Below, one piece after another: positions 25,888 through 33,574 of a DNA stretch of 64,000 nucleotides; position 1 is the first letter of the stretch; every line of letters begins with the position of its first letter. This DNA comes from Thermoanaerobaculia bacterium (GTDB lineage Bacteria; Acidobacteriota; Thermoanaerobaculia; Multivoradales; JAHEKO01). The notes under the pieces were generated by a model that worked only from the letters and a program-made list of their open reading frames with translations, did no database searches and had not been told where the DNA came from. A program made the translations under genes and the position numbers. Where the stretch lies: assembly GCA_945787635.1 (NCBI GenBank), contig CALZIK010000193.1:1-64000 (forward strand), read 5' to 3'.

Positions 25888-27504
25888 CTAGGAAGGGTGC
25901 CCCCGAGGCGCAGCCACGCGCACGTTCTCGGACACACCGTCGGCGTAGTCCTTGAAATTCTCGATGAACATGCGCGCTAGACCGGCGGCCTTGGCATCGT
26001 AGTCGTCCCCATCGGCCCAGGTCGAACGTGGATCGAGCAGCTCGCTCGGAACGCCTTCGATCGACAGGGGCACCTCCATTCCGAAAACCGGATCGCGGCG
26101 ATACTCGGCTTCCGAAAGCTCGCCGCGAAGGGCGGCGCGCACCATCCGGCGAGTGTAGCGAAGCTTGATGCGCTCACCGACTCCATAGGGGCCACCGCTC
26201 CAACCGGTGTTGACCAGCCAGACCGCAGCCTCGTGTCGCTCGCTCTTCTCGGCCAGCATCTTCGAATAGACGCCGGGATGCCTGGGCATGAACGGAGCAC
26301 CAAAACAGGCGCTGAAGGTCGCCTTGGGCTCGGTCACGCCCCGTTCGGTGCCGGCCACTTTGGCGGTGTAGCCCGAGAGAAAGTGGTACTGGGCCTGCGC
26401 CGCGGTCAGGCGGCTGATCGGCGGCAGCACGCCGAAGGCGTCGGCGGTCAAGAAGACCACGTTCTTCGGGTGCCCGCAAAGGCCGTCGAGATCGACGTTG
26501 TCCAGATGCGACAGAGGGTAGCTGCCACGGGTGTTCTCGGTGTGACTCGCGTCGTCCAGGTCCAGGACGCCCGTGACCGGATCGACCACGACATTCTCGA
26601 GCACGGTCCCAAACCTGCGCGTGGTCGCGTAGATCTCGGGCTCACCCTCGGCCGAGAGGCAAATCATCTTGGCGTAACAACCGCCCTCCATGTTGAACAC
26701 GCCTCGGTCACTCCAGCCGTGCTCGTCATCGCCGATCAGGGTTCGCTCGGTGTCGGCGGAAATCGTGGTCTTGCCGGTGCCGCTCAAGCCGAAGAAAAGA
26801 GCCACATCGTCCCGGTCCACACCGTAGTTGCACGAGCAGTGCATCGGCAGCACACCCTGCTTCGGCAAGAGGTAATTCATGGTCGAGAAGATACTTTTCT
26901 TCATCTCGCCGGCATACGCAGATCCTCCTATCAGGACCTGTCGCTCGCTCAAACCGACAACGATGAAGGCGCCGCTGCGGGTCCCGTGCCGCTCCGGACT
27001 GGCCTCGAAGCCGGGCGCCGCAACCACGGTGAACTCGGGCGAGAAGCTCCCCAGGATGGCAGCCTCGTGCTCGCGCACGAACATGTTCCGCGCAAAGAGA
27101 TTGTGCCAGGCAAGCTCGTTGATCACCCGTACCTTGAGGCGAAACTCAGGATCCGCTCCGGCGTAGCCGTTGAAGACGTAAAGGTCCTTGTCTGCAAGGT
27201 GTGAAAACAGGTCGCGACGAAGCTGGTCAAAGTGCTTCGCCTCGAACGGAACATTGACCTTGCCCCACCAGATCTCACCCTCGCTGCTCGGCTCGCGAAC
27301 CACGAAGCGATCGTTGGGCGAGCGCCCGGTGTGTTGGCCGGTACGGGCGACGATGGGTCCGTCGATAGCGAGCACCGCTTCACCTCGCCGAATGGAGTGC
27401 TCGTAGAGCTTCGCCGGCGAAAGATTCCAGTAGGCCGTTCCGGAGGTCTCGAGCCCGTGGTCGGCAAGAGTGTGGCTGCTGACGTCGAGACCCGCGTTTT
27501 TCAT
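25888..27504 (-). CDS. pckA: ATP-dependent phosphoenolpyruvate carboxykinase
   Basis: A 538-residue enzyme that converts oxaloacetate and ATP to phosphoenolpyruvate, CO2 and ADP, the entry step of gluconeogenesis. ARTGQHTGRSPNDRF near the N-terminus, the kinase-1a P-loop GLSGTGKTT and the following HGWSDRGVFNMEGGCYAK region identify the ATP-using family; NTGWSGGPYGVGERIKL is the C-terminal signature. ATG at 27504 has GAGG upstream and begins MKNAGLD; a TTG two codons earlier is also in frame. It is convergent with the dodecin terminator. Confidence 0.96.
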   Translation of the reverse strand: MKNAGLDVSSHTLADHGLETSGTAYWNLSPAKLYEHSIRRGEAVLAIDGPIVARTGQHTGRSPNDRFVVREPSSEGEIWWGKVNVPFEAKHFDQLRRDLFSHLADKDLYVFNGYAGADPEFRLKVRVINELAWHNLFARNMFVREHEAAILGSFSPEFTVVAAPGFEASPERHGTRSGAFIVVGLSERQVLIGGSAYAGEMKKSIFSTMNYLLPKQGVLPMHCSCNYGVDRDDVALFFGLSGTGKTTISADTERTLIGDDEHGWSDRGVFNMEGGCYAKMICLSAEGEPEIYATTRRFGTVLENVVVDPVTGVLDLDDASHTENTRGSYPLSHLDNVDLDGLCGHPKNVVFLTADAFGVLPPISRLTAAQAQYHFLSGYTAKVAGTERGVTEPKATFSACFGAPFMPRHPGVYSKMLAEKSERHEAAVWLVNTGWSGGPYGVGERIKLRYTRRMVRAALRGELSEAEYRRDPVFGMEVPLSIEGVPSELLDPRSTWADGDDYDAKAAGLARMFIENFKDYADGVSENVRVAAPRGHPS

Positions 27505-27620
27505 GAACAACCTCGTGTCTTGATGCTGAAAGAAACAGGCGCTCCCGCTCTCAACCGGAGAAAAACAGTCTAGCGCCGACCGCGGGGTGGCTCAACCACA
27601 GGGACCCGAGGCCGACCTGC

Positions 27621-28916
27621 TCACTCGGCGCTAAGGTAGTCCAGCACCACGTTCGCCATGGCGCGGATGCCGACTTCGAGGGCCGAATCGTCAGCGCGAA
27701 AGTCGGGGGTGTGGAGGCCTCCCGAGACCGTTCCGGGCGCAACCACTCCCAACCGGAAGTAGAACCCCGGAACCTCGTTGGCGAAGAACGCGAAATCCTC
27801 TCCGCCCATGGTGGGATCGGCGTCGAGGACCCGATCGGCTCCCGCCACCCTCACCAGGCTCGGCCGAACCCGGCGAGCGAGCTCGGGATCGTTGATCGTC
27901 GCCGGCGCGTTGTTGCGGTACTGCACGATCTCGTAGGACCCACCGCCCGCACGGGTGACGCCGTCGAGGATTTCTTCCATCCGGCGCTTGACCTCTTCGC
28001 GAGTCTCGCCGCTGAAGGTGCGCACCGTGCCTTCGAGGTGCACCTCTCCGGGAATGATGTTGAAGCGCTCGCCGCCGCGAAGAATCCCCACCGTCACCAC
28101 ACTGGGTTCGAGCGGCGAGAGGTTGCGTGACCGGATGGTCTGAAAGGCCTCGACCGCTTGTGCCGCCATCACGATCGGATCGCGTCCCAGGTGCGGATAG
28201 GCGCCATGGGACTGCTTGCCGCGAACCTTGACCACGAAGTGATCGACCGAAGCCATCGTCGGGCCCGCCGCCCAGCCCACCGTTCCGACCTCGAGCGGCC
28301 AGGCGTGGAGACCGAAGATCGCCTCGGGAGTCGGCGCCTCGAAGGCGCCTTCGCGGAGCATGAGGCTGGCGCCGCCCTCCTCGCCGGGCGGCGGCCCCTC
28401 CTCGGCTGGCTGAAAGATAAACTTCACGGTACCCGGAAGCTGCTCGCGCAATCCGGCGAGGGCCTTGGCGACGCCCAGCACCACCGACATGTGGATGTCG
28501 TGGCCGCATGCGTGCGCCACGCCGACTTGCTTGCCGAGGAATTCGGTTCGGCGGGTCGACTTGAAGGACAAGTTCGTCTCCTCGACCACCGGCAGCGCGT
28601 CCATGTCGGCTCGCACTGCCACGATCGGCCCGGGTCTGCCTCCCACCAGTGTGGCGATAACGCCGGTGATCGCGACCTCCTCCCGGACCTCGAGCCCGAG
28701 CTCCCTGAGCTGCCCCGCCAGAAACGCCGCCGTCTCGAACTCCTGATTGCCAAGCTCTGGATTGCGATGAAGATGATGCCTGATCTCTACTATGCCCGGC
28801 AGGAGATCGGCGATCCGTGCGTCCAGGCCGTCGGAAGCTGTCGCGGCCGAAACCGCCGGAGGCACGGTCGCCGCGAGAAGGCAGACGAAAGCGAATCGGA
28901 AGGACTTCATCGACAT
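27621..28916 (-). CDS. Secreted M20 family amidohydrolase (IAA-amino acid/N-acyl hydrolase-like)
   Basis: A 431-residue peptidase-like protein with a clear signal peptide (FRFAFVCLLAATVPPAVSAA). Family motifs are IRHHLHRNPELGNQEFETA, the metal-binding AVRADMDALPV, HACGHDIHMSV and QPAEEGPPPGEEGGA; GGEDFAFFANEVPGFYF lies near the C-terminus. This is the M20D amidohydrolase group, which removes acyl groups from amino acids. Export to the periplasm suggests nutrient scavenging. The start at 28916 has GGAG nine bases upstream. It is divergent from the Rossmann-fold gene. Confidence 0.9.
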   Translation of the reverse strand: MSMKSFRFAFVCLLAATVPPAVSAATASDGLDARIADLLPGIVEIRHHLHRNPELGNQEFETAAFLAGQLRELGLEVREEVAITGVIATLVGGRPGPIVAVRADMDALPVVEETNLSFKSTRRTEFLGKQVGVAHACGHDIHMSVVLGVAKALAGLREQLPGTVKFIFQPAEEGPPPGEEGGASLMLREGAFEAPTPEAIFGLHAWPLEVGTVGWAAGPTMASVDHFVVKVRGKQSHGAYPHLGRDPIVMAAQAVEAFQTIRSRNLSPLEPSVVTVGILRGGERFNIIPGEVHLEGTVRTFSGETREEVKRRMEEILDGVTRAGGGSYEIVQYRNNAPATINDPELARRVRPSLVRVAGADRVLDADPTMGGEDFAFFANEVPGFYFRLGVVAPGTVSGGLHTPDFRADDSALEVGIRAMANVVLDYLSAE

Positions 28917-29044
28917 GGCGATCTCCAGTTTCTCGATCGTTGGGAACGCCAGAGTCTACATGCCGGCACCTCCAACGGCGCCCGATCGAACCACCCCTGC
29001 GGGTATGAAGTTCGGCGCCGCTTCGCTGCTAAGCTGTCTTGACC

Positions 29045-30673
29045 ATGAACATCGAAGGACGCAAGACTCTCGTTCTGGGCGGTTACGGCCTGGTCGGTCT
29101 CGCCGTCTGCCGTGAGCTCCTGGTACGGCGACCGCATGAGATTCAGATTCACAGTCTCTCCGCGGAGGAAGCGGAAGAGGCGAGGCAGAGCCTCCTGGCG
29201 GAGGCCGGAGAGACCACGATCTCGACATCCAGCGGTGACATCTTCGGCCCCTCCGAGGTCGGCTCCAGAACCAACGAGCTCGAAGCGCAGCTCGGTCAAC
29301 TGCGAGACGAGAGCCTGCCTAGTTACTTGCTCTACCAGCTTCTGGCAGAGAGCCGACCCGACATCGTGATCGACTGCGTCAACACCGCGACCGGAATCGC
29401 CTACCGGGACGTCTACACCGCCGCCCGAACCGTCCTCGATCAGCGCGACGCCGGCGATCTCACCGACGACGCCGTCGTCGGGCTCTTGGAGTCCCTGTAC
29501 ATCCCTCGCCTGATCCGGCACATCCAGATCCTCTACCGCGGCATGCAAGATGCGGCGACGTCGGTCTACATCAAAGTCGGGACCAGCGGTACCGGCGGCA
29601 TGGGCTTGAACGTTCCCTACACTCACAGCGAAGAGAAACCCAGCCGGGTTCTACTCTCGAAGAGCGCTGTCGCCGGTGCGCACTCCCTCCTGCTTTTCCT
29701 GATGGCACGCACCCCGGAAGCCCCGATCACCAAGGAAATCAAGCCGGCGGCGGCGATCGCCTGGAAGACGATCGCCCGCGGCCCGATCGCCCGCAAGCGT
29801 GAACCTATTCGCATGGTCAAACCGTCGGTCCGCCCTCTCGGTGACACTTTCTCGACCCTCGACCCCAGCGCCGCCGAACTCACCGACGAGGTTTTGCAGA
29901 CCGCCTACATCGACACCGGGGAAAACGGCATCTTCAGCCTCGAGGAGTTCGCCCTCCTGACCACGGCCGAGCAGATGGAGTTCGTGACACCCGAGGAGAT
30001 CGCTCAGTACCTGGTCTTCGAGATCGAGGGCGGCAACACCGGCCACGACATCATCAATGCACTCGACAACGCCGTGCTCGGACCCTCGTACCGCGCCGGT
30101 CTGATGCGCCACTGGGCCTTGGAGCGGATGGCCGAGCTCGAAGCTAAGGGTGAAACTCGCAGCGTGGCGTTCGAAATGCTCGGGCCGCCGCGCAATTCCA
30201 AGCTCCTGTTCGAGGCCCACCTCCTGCGCGAGGCCTTCGGCAACATGCTCGCGGTGCGCGACGCGACCGGCGAGGAAGTCGCGGAGACTCTCGATCGCAT
30301 GGTCAGGGACCAACCCCGAATCGCCAGCGAGGTGATCTCGGTCGGCCTTCCGATCATTCTGCGCTCCGGCGAGATCATGCGCAGCCCCAAGGTCATCGTT
30401 CCTTCGAACGCGGACAACGTTCTGCTCACCCCCGCTCTCATAGAGCGATGGGCCAACGAAGGCTGGATCGACCTGCGCCTGCCCAACTGCGAGCGCTGGA
30501 TCGCCCGCTTTCACGCGATTCACAACGAGCTCGCCTCGATTCCCGAAGCGGACACTTCGAGCCGCTATCTGCGCAACCACCGGTTCTGGGACGAGCAAAA
30601 GGGAATCCAGCCCGGCAAAATCGTCGGCTGGATCCTCTCAGGCGAAGAAAAGGGCGATCGGGTCAAGCACTAG
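29045..30673 (+). CDS. NAD(P)-binding Rossmann-fold protein of unknown function
   Basis: A 542-residue cytoplasmic protein. The N-terminus has a beta-alpha-beta nucleotide-binding start, TLVLGGYGLVGLAV, with the glycine motif at 12-18, and RPDIVIDCVNTATG resembles the strand-4 region of SDR or saccharopine dehydrogenase-like folds. The remaining 350 residues match nothing I recognise; they include GTSGTGGMGLNVPYTHSEEK, which could be an active-site loop. No Tyr-x-x-x-Lys SDR pair is obvious. The start at ATG 29045 is preceded by a weak ribosome site; TTG at 29039 is alternative. A glutamate dehydrogenase-family gene follows after 64 bases on the same strand. Confidence 0.7.
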   Translation: MNIEGRKTLVLGGYGLVGLAVCRELLVRRPHEIQIHSLSAEEAEEARQSLLAEAGETTISTSSGDIFGPSEVGSRTNELEAQLGQLRDESLPSYLLYQLLAESRPDIVIDCVNTATGIAYRDVYTAARTVLDQRDAGDLTDDAVVGLLESLYIPRLIRHIQILYRGMQDAATSVYIKVGTSGTGGMGLNVPYTHSEEKPSRVLLSKSAVAGAHSLLLFLMARTPEAPITKEIKPAAAIAWKTIARGPIARKREPIRMVKPSVRPLGDTFSTLDPSAAELTDEVLQTAYIDTGENGIFSLEEFALLTTAEQMEFVTPEEIAQYLVFEIEGGNTGHDIINALDNAVLGPSYRAGLMRHWALERMAELEAKGETRSVAFEMLGPPRNSKLLFEAHLLREAFGNMLAVRDATGEEVAETLDRMVRDQPRIASEVISVGLPIILRSGEIMRSPKVIVPSNADNVLLTPALIERWANEGWIDLRLPNCERWIARFHAIHNELASIPEADTSSRYLRNHRFWDEQKGIQPGKIVGWILSGEEKGDRVKH

Positions 30674-30737
30674 TGGCCTGTAACTAGTAGAGCTGGAACG
30701 CTGTAAACTGCACCCTCTCGACCAGAGGAGGCTCGTC

Positions 30738-32153
30738 TTGAGCAAGCAGTTTCGCTTCTTCGAACAAGTCAACCGCAGCTTCGATCGGGCAGCCGCTCTC
30801 ACCAAGCACGATCCGCGCATGCTGGCGCAGATCCGTGAGTGCAACGCGGTCTATCACTTCACTTTCCCGGTCAAGCGCGACGACGGCTCGATCGAGGTGG
30901 TGCACGGATGGCGCGCTGAGCACAGCCATCACAAGCTTCCGACCAAGGGAGGCATTCGCTACAGCTACATGGTGAGCGAAGACGAGGTCAAGGCTCTGGC
31001 CGCGCTGATGACCTACAAGTGCGCGATCGTCGACGCGCCGTTCGGCGGCGCCAAGGGCGGCATCAAGATCACCCGTCACGAGTACTCGAACGGAGAGCTC
31101 GAGCGCATCACCCGTCGATACACCTACGAGCTCAAGAAGAAGAACTTCATCGGTCCGGGCGTCGACGTCCCAGCGCCCGACTACGGAACCGGAGCCCAGG
31201 AGATGGCCTGGATGGCCGACACCTACCAGTCGCTCTCGGCCGGCGAGCTCAACGCTCTGGCCTGCGTCACCGGCAAGCCCATCGCGCAGGGGGGTATCAG
31301 GGGTCGCGAGCAGGCGACCGGCCGCGGCGTCTATTTCGGCATTCGCGAGCTCTGCAACGACGCCGAGGTGATGAAGCGACTCGGCCTCGAACAAGGCATC
31401 GCCGGCAAGCGGGTCGTGGTGCAGGGGCTCGGCAACGTCGGCTTCTACGTCTCCAAGTACATGCAGGAAGCGGGGGCGGTCTTGGTCGGCCTCGCCGAGT
31501 ACGAAGGCGCGATCGGCAATCCGGACGGGCTCGATCTCGATTCCGTCGTCAAGCACCGCAAAGACTCGGGTTCGATCTTGAACTTCCCCGGCGCGACAGA
31601 CCTCGAGACTTCGAGCAAGGCGCTCGAGCTCGACTGCGACATCCTGGTGCCGGCGGCTCTGGAAAACCAGGTCACCCGTGACAATGCACCCGACGTCAAG
31701 GCCAAGATCATCGCCGAGGCCGCTAACGGACCGACCACCGCCGGTGCGGACGAGATCCTCTCCGAGAAGGGCGCTCTGGTGCTGCCCGACACCTACCTCA
31801 ACGCCGGCGGCGTTACGGTCTCCTATTTCGAATGGGTCAAGAACCTCTCCCATGTTCGCTTCGGGCGCATGCAGAAGCGGTTCGAAGAGGGAGCGTTTCA
31901 TCGAATCGTCGGCGCGATGGAATCGCACACCGGCCGTCTTCTCCCCCTGGAGGAGCGCGCGGAGCTCACCCGCGGCGCGAGCGAGGAAGATCTGGTCAAC
32001 TCAGGGCTCGAGGAGACCATGGCCCTTGCCTACCAAACGGTTCGCACGACTCAGAACAGCTACGACGGCAAGGCCAACTTGCGCGCCGCAGCCTTCATCA
32101 CCGCGATCAACAAAATCGCGTTGTGTTACGAGGACCTGGGATTCTTTCCTTAA
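30738..32153 (+). CDS. Glu/Leu/Phe/Val dehydrogenase family enzyme, probably glutamate dehydrogenase
   Basis: A 471-residue enzyme interconverting an amino acid, usually glutamate, with its 2-oxo acid and ammonia using NAD(P). The substrate lysine lies in LPTKGGIRY and the catalytic lysine and glycines in VDAPFGGAKGGIKI. The cofactor domain begins VVVQGLGNVGFYVSKY. C-terminal NAGGVTVSYFEWVKN is also diagnostic. The start is a TTG at 30738, supported by AGAGGAGG at normal spacing. The family member cannot be fixed with certainty, but glutamate is most likely. A short G/C stem and T-run lies just downstream. Confidence 0.92.
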   Translation: MSKQFRFFEQVNRSFDRAAALTKHDPRMLAQIRECNAVYHFTFPVKRDDGSIEVVHGWRAEHSHHKLPTKGGIRYSYMVSEDEVKALAALMTYKCAIVDAPFGGAKGGIKITRHEYSNGELERITRRYTYELKKKNFIGPGVDVPAPDYGTGAQEMAWMADTYQSLSAGELNALACVTGKPIAQGGIRGREQATGRGVYFGIRELCNDAEVMKRLGLEQGIAGKRVVVQGLGNVGFYVSKYMQEAGAVLVGLAEYEGAIGNPDGLDLDSVVKHRKDSGSILNFPGATDLETSSKALELDCDILVPAALENQVTRDNAPDVKAKIIAEAANGPTTAGADEILSEKGALVLPDTYLNAGGVTVSYFEWVKNLSHVRFGRMQKRFEEGAFHRIVGAMESHTGRLLPLEERAELTRGASEEDLVNSGLEETMALAYQTVRTTQNSYDGKANLRAAAFITAINKIALCYEDLGFFP

Positions 32154-32198
32154 ACTCGTGGCGGGTCGAACGCCTCGTTTTTCCTCGTGGCGTTGTAG

Positions 32199-32220
32199 CG
32201 GTCGACGTCTCTGTCGACCG
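32199..32220. repeat. Perfect inverted repeat in the gap after the glutamate dehydrogenase gene
   Basis: CGGTCGAC and GTCGACCG flank GTCTCT, a perfect 8-bp stem. The 226-base gap (32154-32379) between two convergent genes has no open frame of note; it also holds a weak GGCG/CGCC stem with a T-run at 32161-32182, which could end the upstream transcript. The hairpin itself has no T-run and resembles dispersed intergenic palindromes. Confidence 0.5.
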
Positions 32221-32379
32221 TCTGGCGATCGAAGCTCTGGGGTTCTCGCTCGGCGGACCTCGCTCGTAAGAGGCACACGGCCGGCCTTTCAGGCACAGCA
32301 CCGCCTCGTCGACCGGTCTACTTGAGGCAGCAGGAAAGAAACCCGAGTCCTCTGAGGGTGGGTACTCGAGGGAGGTGGG

Positions 32380-33483
32380 CTACGCCGCCCAGTCCTTGAG
32401 GCGAACAGGTTGCCGTTTCGCGCCCCACGAGCCCGGAGTCGCTTCGAATCGACCCGGCAACAGCGTCGAGCATTCGGCGCAGCGGCCCTCGTCGTCCAGG
32501 TTCCAGGCGGTCATGACGTACCAGTCGCGGCCGATCACGAGAGCGCCGCAGGCGTGGCAGTAGGTCGAACCGCCCTTCTGGTCGTGAACGTTGCCGGTGT
32601 AGACGTATCGCAAGCCGTTCGCGAGCGCTATCTCCCGGGCGCGCGCCAAAGTCGCCGGGGGTGTCGGTGGCCGGTCCATCATCTTGAAGTCGGGGTGAAA
32701 CGCGGTGAAATGATGGGGAACGTCGGGGCCGAGCTCGTGAGCTACCCAGCGGGTCATTTCTCCGATCTCGGAGTCGGAGTCGTTCTCACCAGGGATCAGG
32801 AGCGTCGTGATCTCGAACCACACGTCGGTCTCGTGCTTGAGATAGACCAAGGTTTCGAGCACGGTTTCGAGCTCGCCGCCGCAGACGTTGCGGTAGAAGC
32901 GGTCCGTGAACGCCTTGAGATCGACGTTCGCAGCGTCCATTCCGGCGTAGAACTCCCGCCGCGGCTCCGGGCAGATCTCTCCGGCGGTCACCGCGACGGT
33001 CTTGACTCCTTGCGCTCGGCACGCGGCCGCCACGTCGAGCGCGTACTCCATGAAGATCACCGGATCGTTGTAGGTGAACGCGACGCTCCGGCAGCCCAGG
33101 CCCTCGGCGGCTCTCGCAATCGTCTCCGGCGACGCCTGATCGGCCAACGTGTCGATCTCGCGTGACTTCGAGATGTCCCAGTTCTGGCAGAACTTGCAGA
33201 AGAGGTTGCAGCCCGCGGTCCCGAAAGAGAGCACGGGCGTACCAGGCAGGAAATGATTGAGTGGCTTCTTTTCGATCGGATCGACGCAAAAGCCGCTCGA
33301 CCGGCCGTAGGTCGCCAGTACGATGCGGTCGTCCTGCCTGCCGCGCACAAAGCAGAGTCCGCGCTGCCCCTCGCGGAGCTTGCAGAACCGCGGGCACAGG
33401 TCGCACTGGACGCGGCCGTCGTCGAGCGCGTGCCAGTATTTGGTCGCAACGACGCTGGGATCGCGCGGAATCGGTACGTCCAT
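32380..33483 (-). CDS. amrS: AmmeMemoRadiSam-system radical SAM enzyme
   Basis: A 367-residue radical SAM protein. The cluster motif is CNLFCKFCQNWD (CxxxCxxC) within TAGCNLFCKFC, preceded by an N-terminal Cys group (CDLCPRFCKLREGQRGLC). The phrases ATYGRSSGFCVDPIEKKPL and NVDLKAFTDRFYRNVCGG are typical of AmrS proteins, usually found near MEMO1 and AMMECR1 homologues; neither is in this window. A C-terminal CHAC/CAEC pair may bind zinc or another cluster. The modification it carries out is unknown. Confidence 0.9.
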   Translation of the reverse strand: MDVPIPRDPSVVATKYWHALDDGRVQCDLCPRFCKLREGQRGLCFVRGRQDDRIVLATYGRSSGFCVDPIEKKPLNHFLPGTPVLSFGTAGCNLFCKFCQNWDISKSREIDTLADQASPETIARAAEGLGCRSVAFTYNDPVIFMEYALDVAAACRAQGVKTVAVTAGEICPEPRREFYAGMDAANVDLKAFTDRFYRNVCGGELETVLETLVYLKHETDVWFEITTLLIPGENDSDSEIGEMTRWVAHELGPDVPHHFTAFHPDFKMMDRPPTPPATLARAREIALANGLRYVYTGNVHDQKGGSTYCHACGALVIGRDWYVMTAWNLDDEGRCAECSTLLPGRFEATPGSWGAKRQPVRLKDWAA

Positions 33484-33522
33484 GGAGCCTCCGCCGAATG
33501 AAGCTTACACCCACACGAGAAG

Positions 33523-33548
33523 ACGGCGGTGGCCGCGGCCACCGCCGT
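33523..33548. terminator. 26-base perfect palindrome after the secreted nuclease gene
   Basis: The sequence is fully self-complementary, with half-site ACGGCGGTGGCCG. It lies in the 91-base gap after the minus-strand nuclease gene and before amrS. It can form a very stable stem, probably a transcription stop, although no clear T-run follows on either strand. Confidence 0.5.
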
Positions 33549-33574
33549 TTCGAGGTTATTGAGAAATCAGGTAG

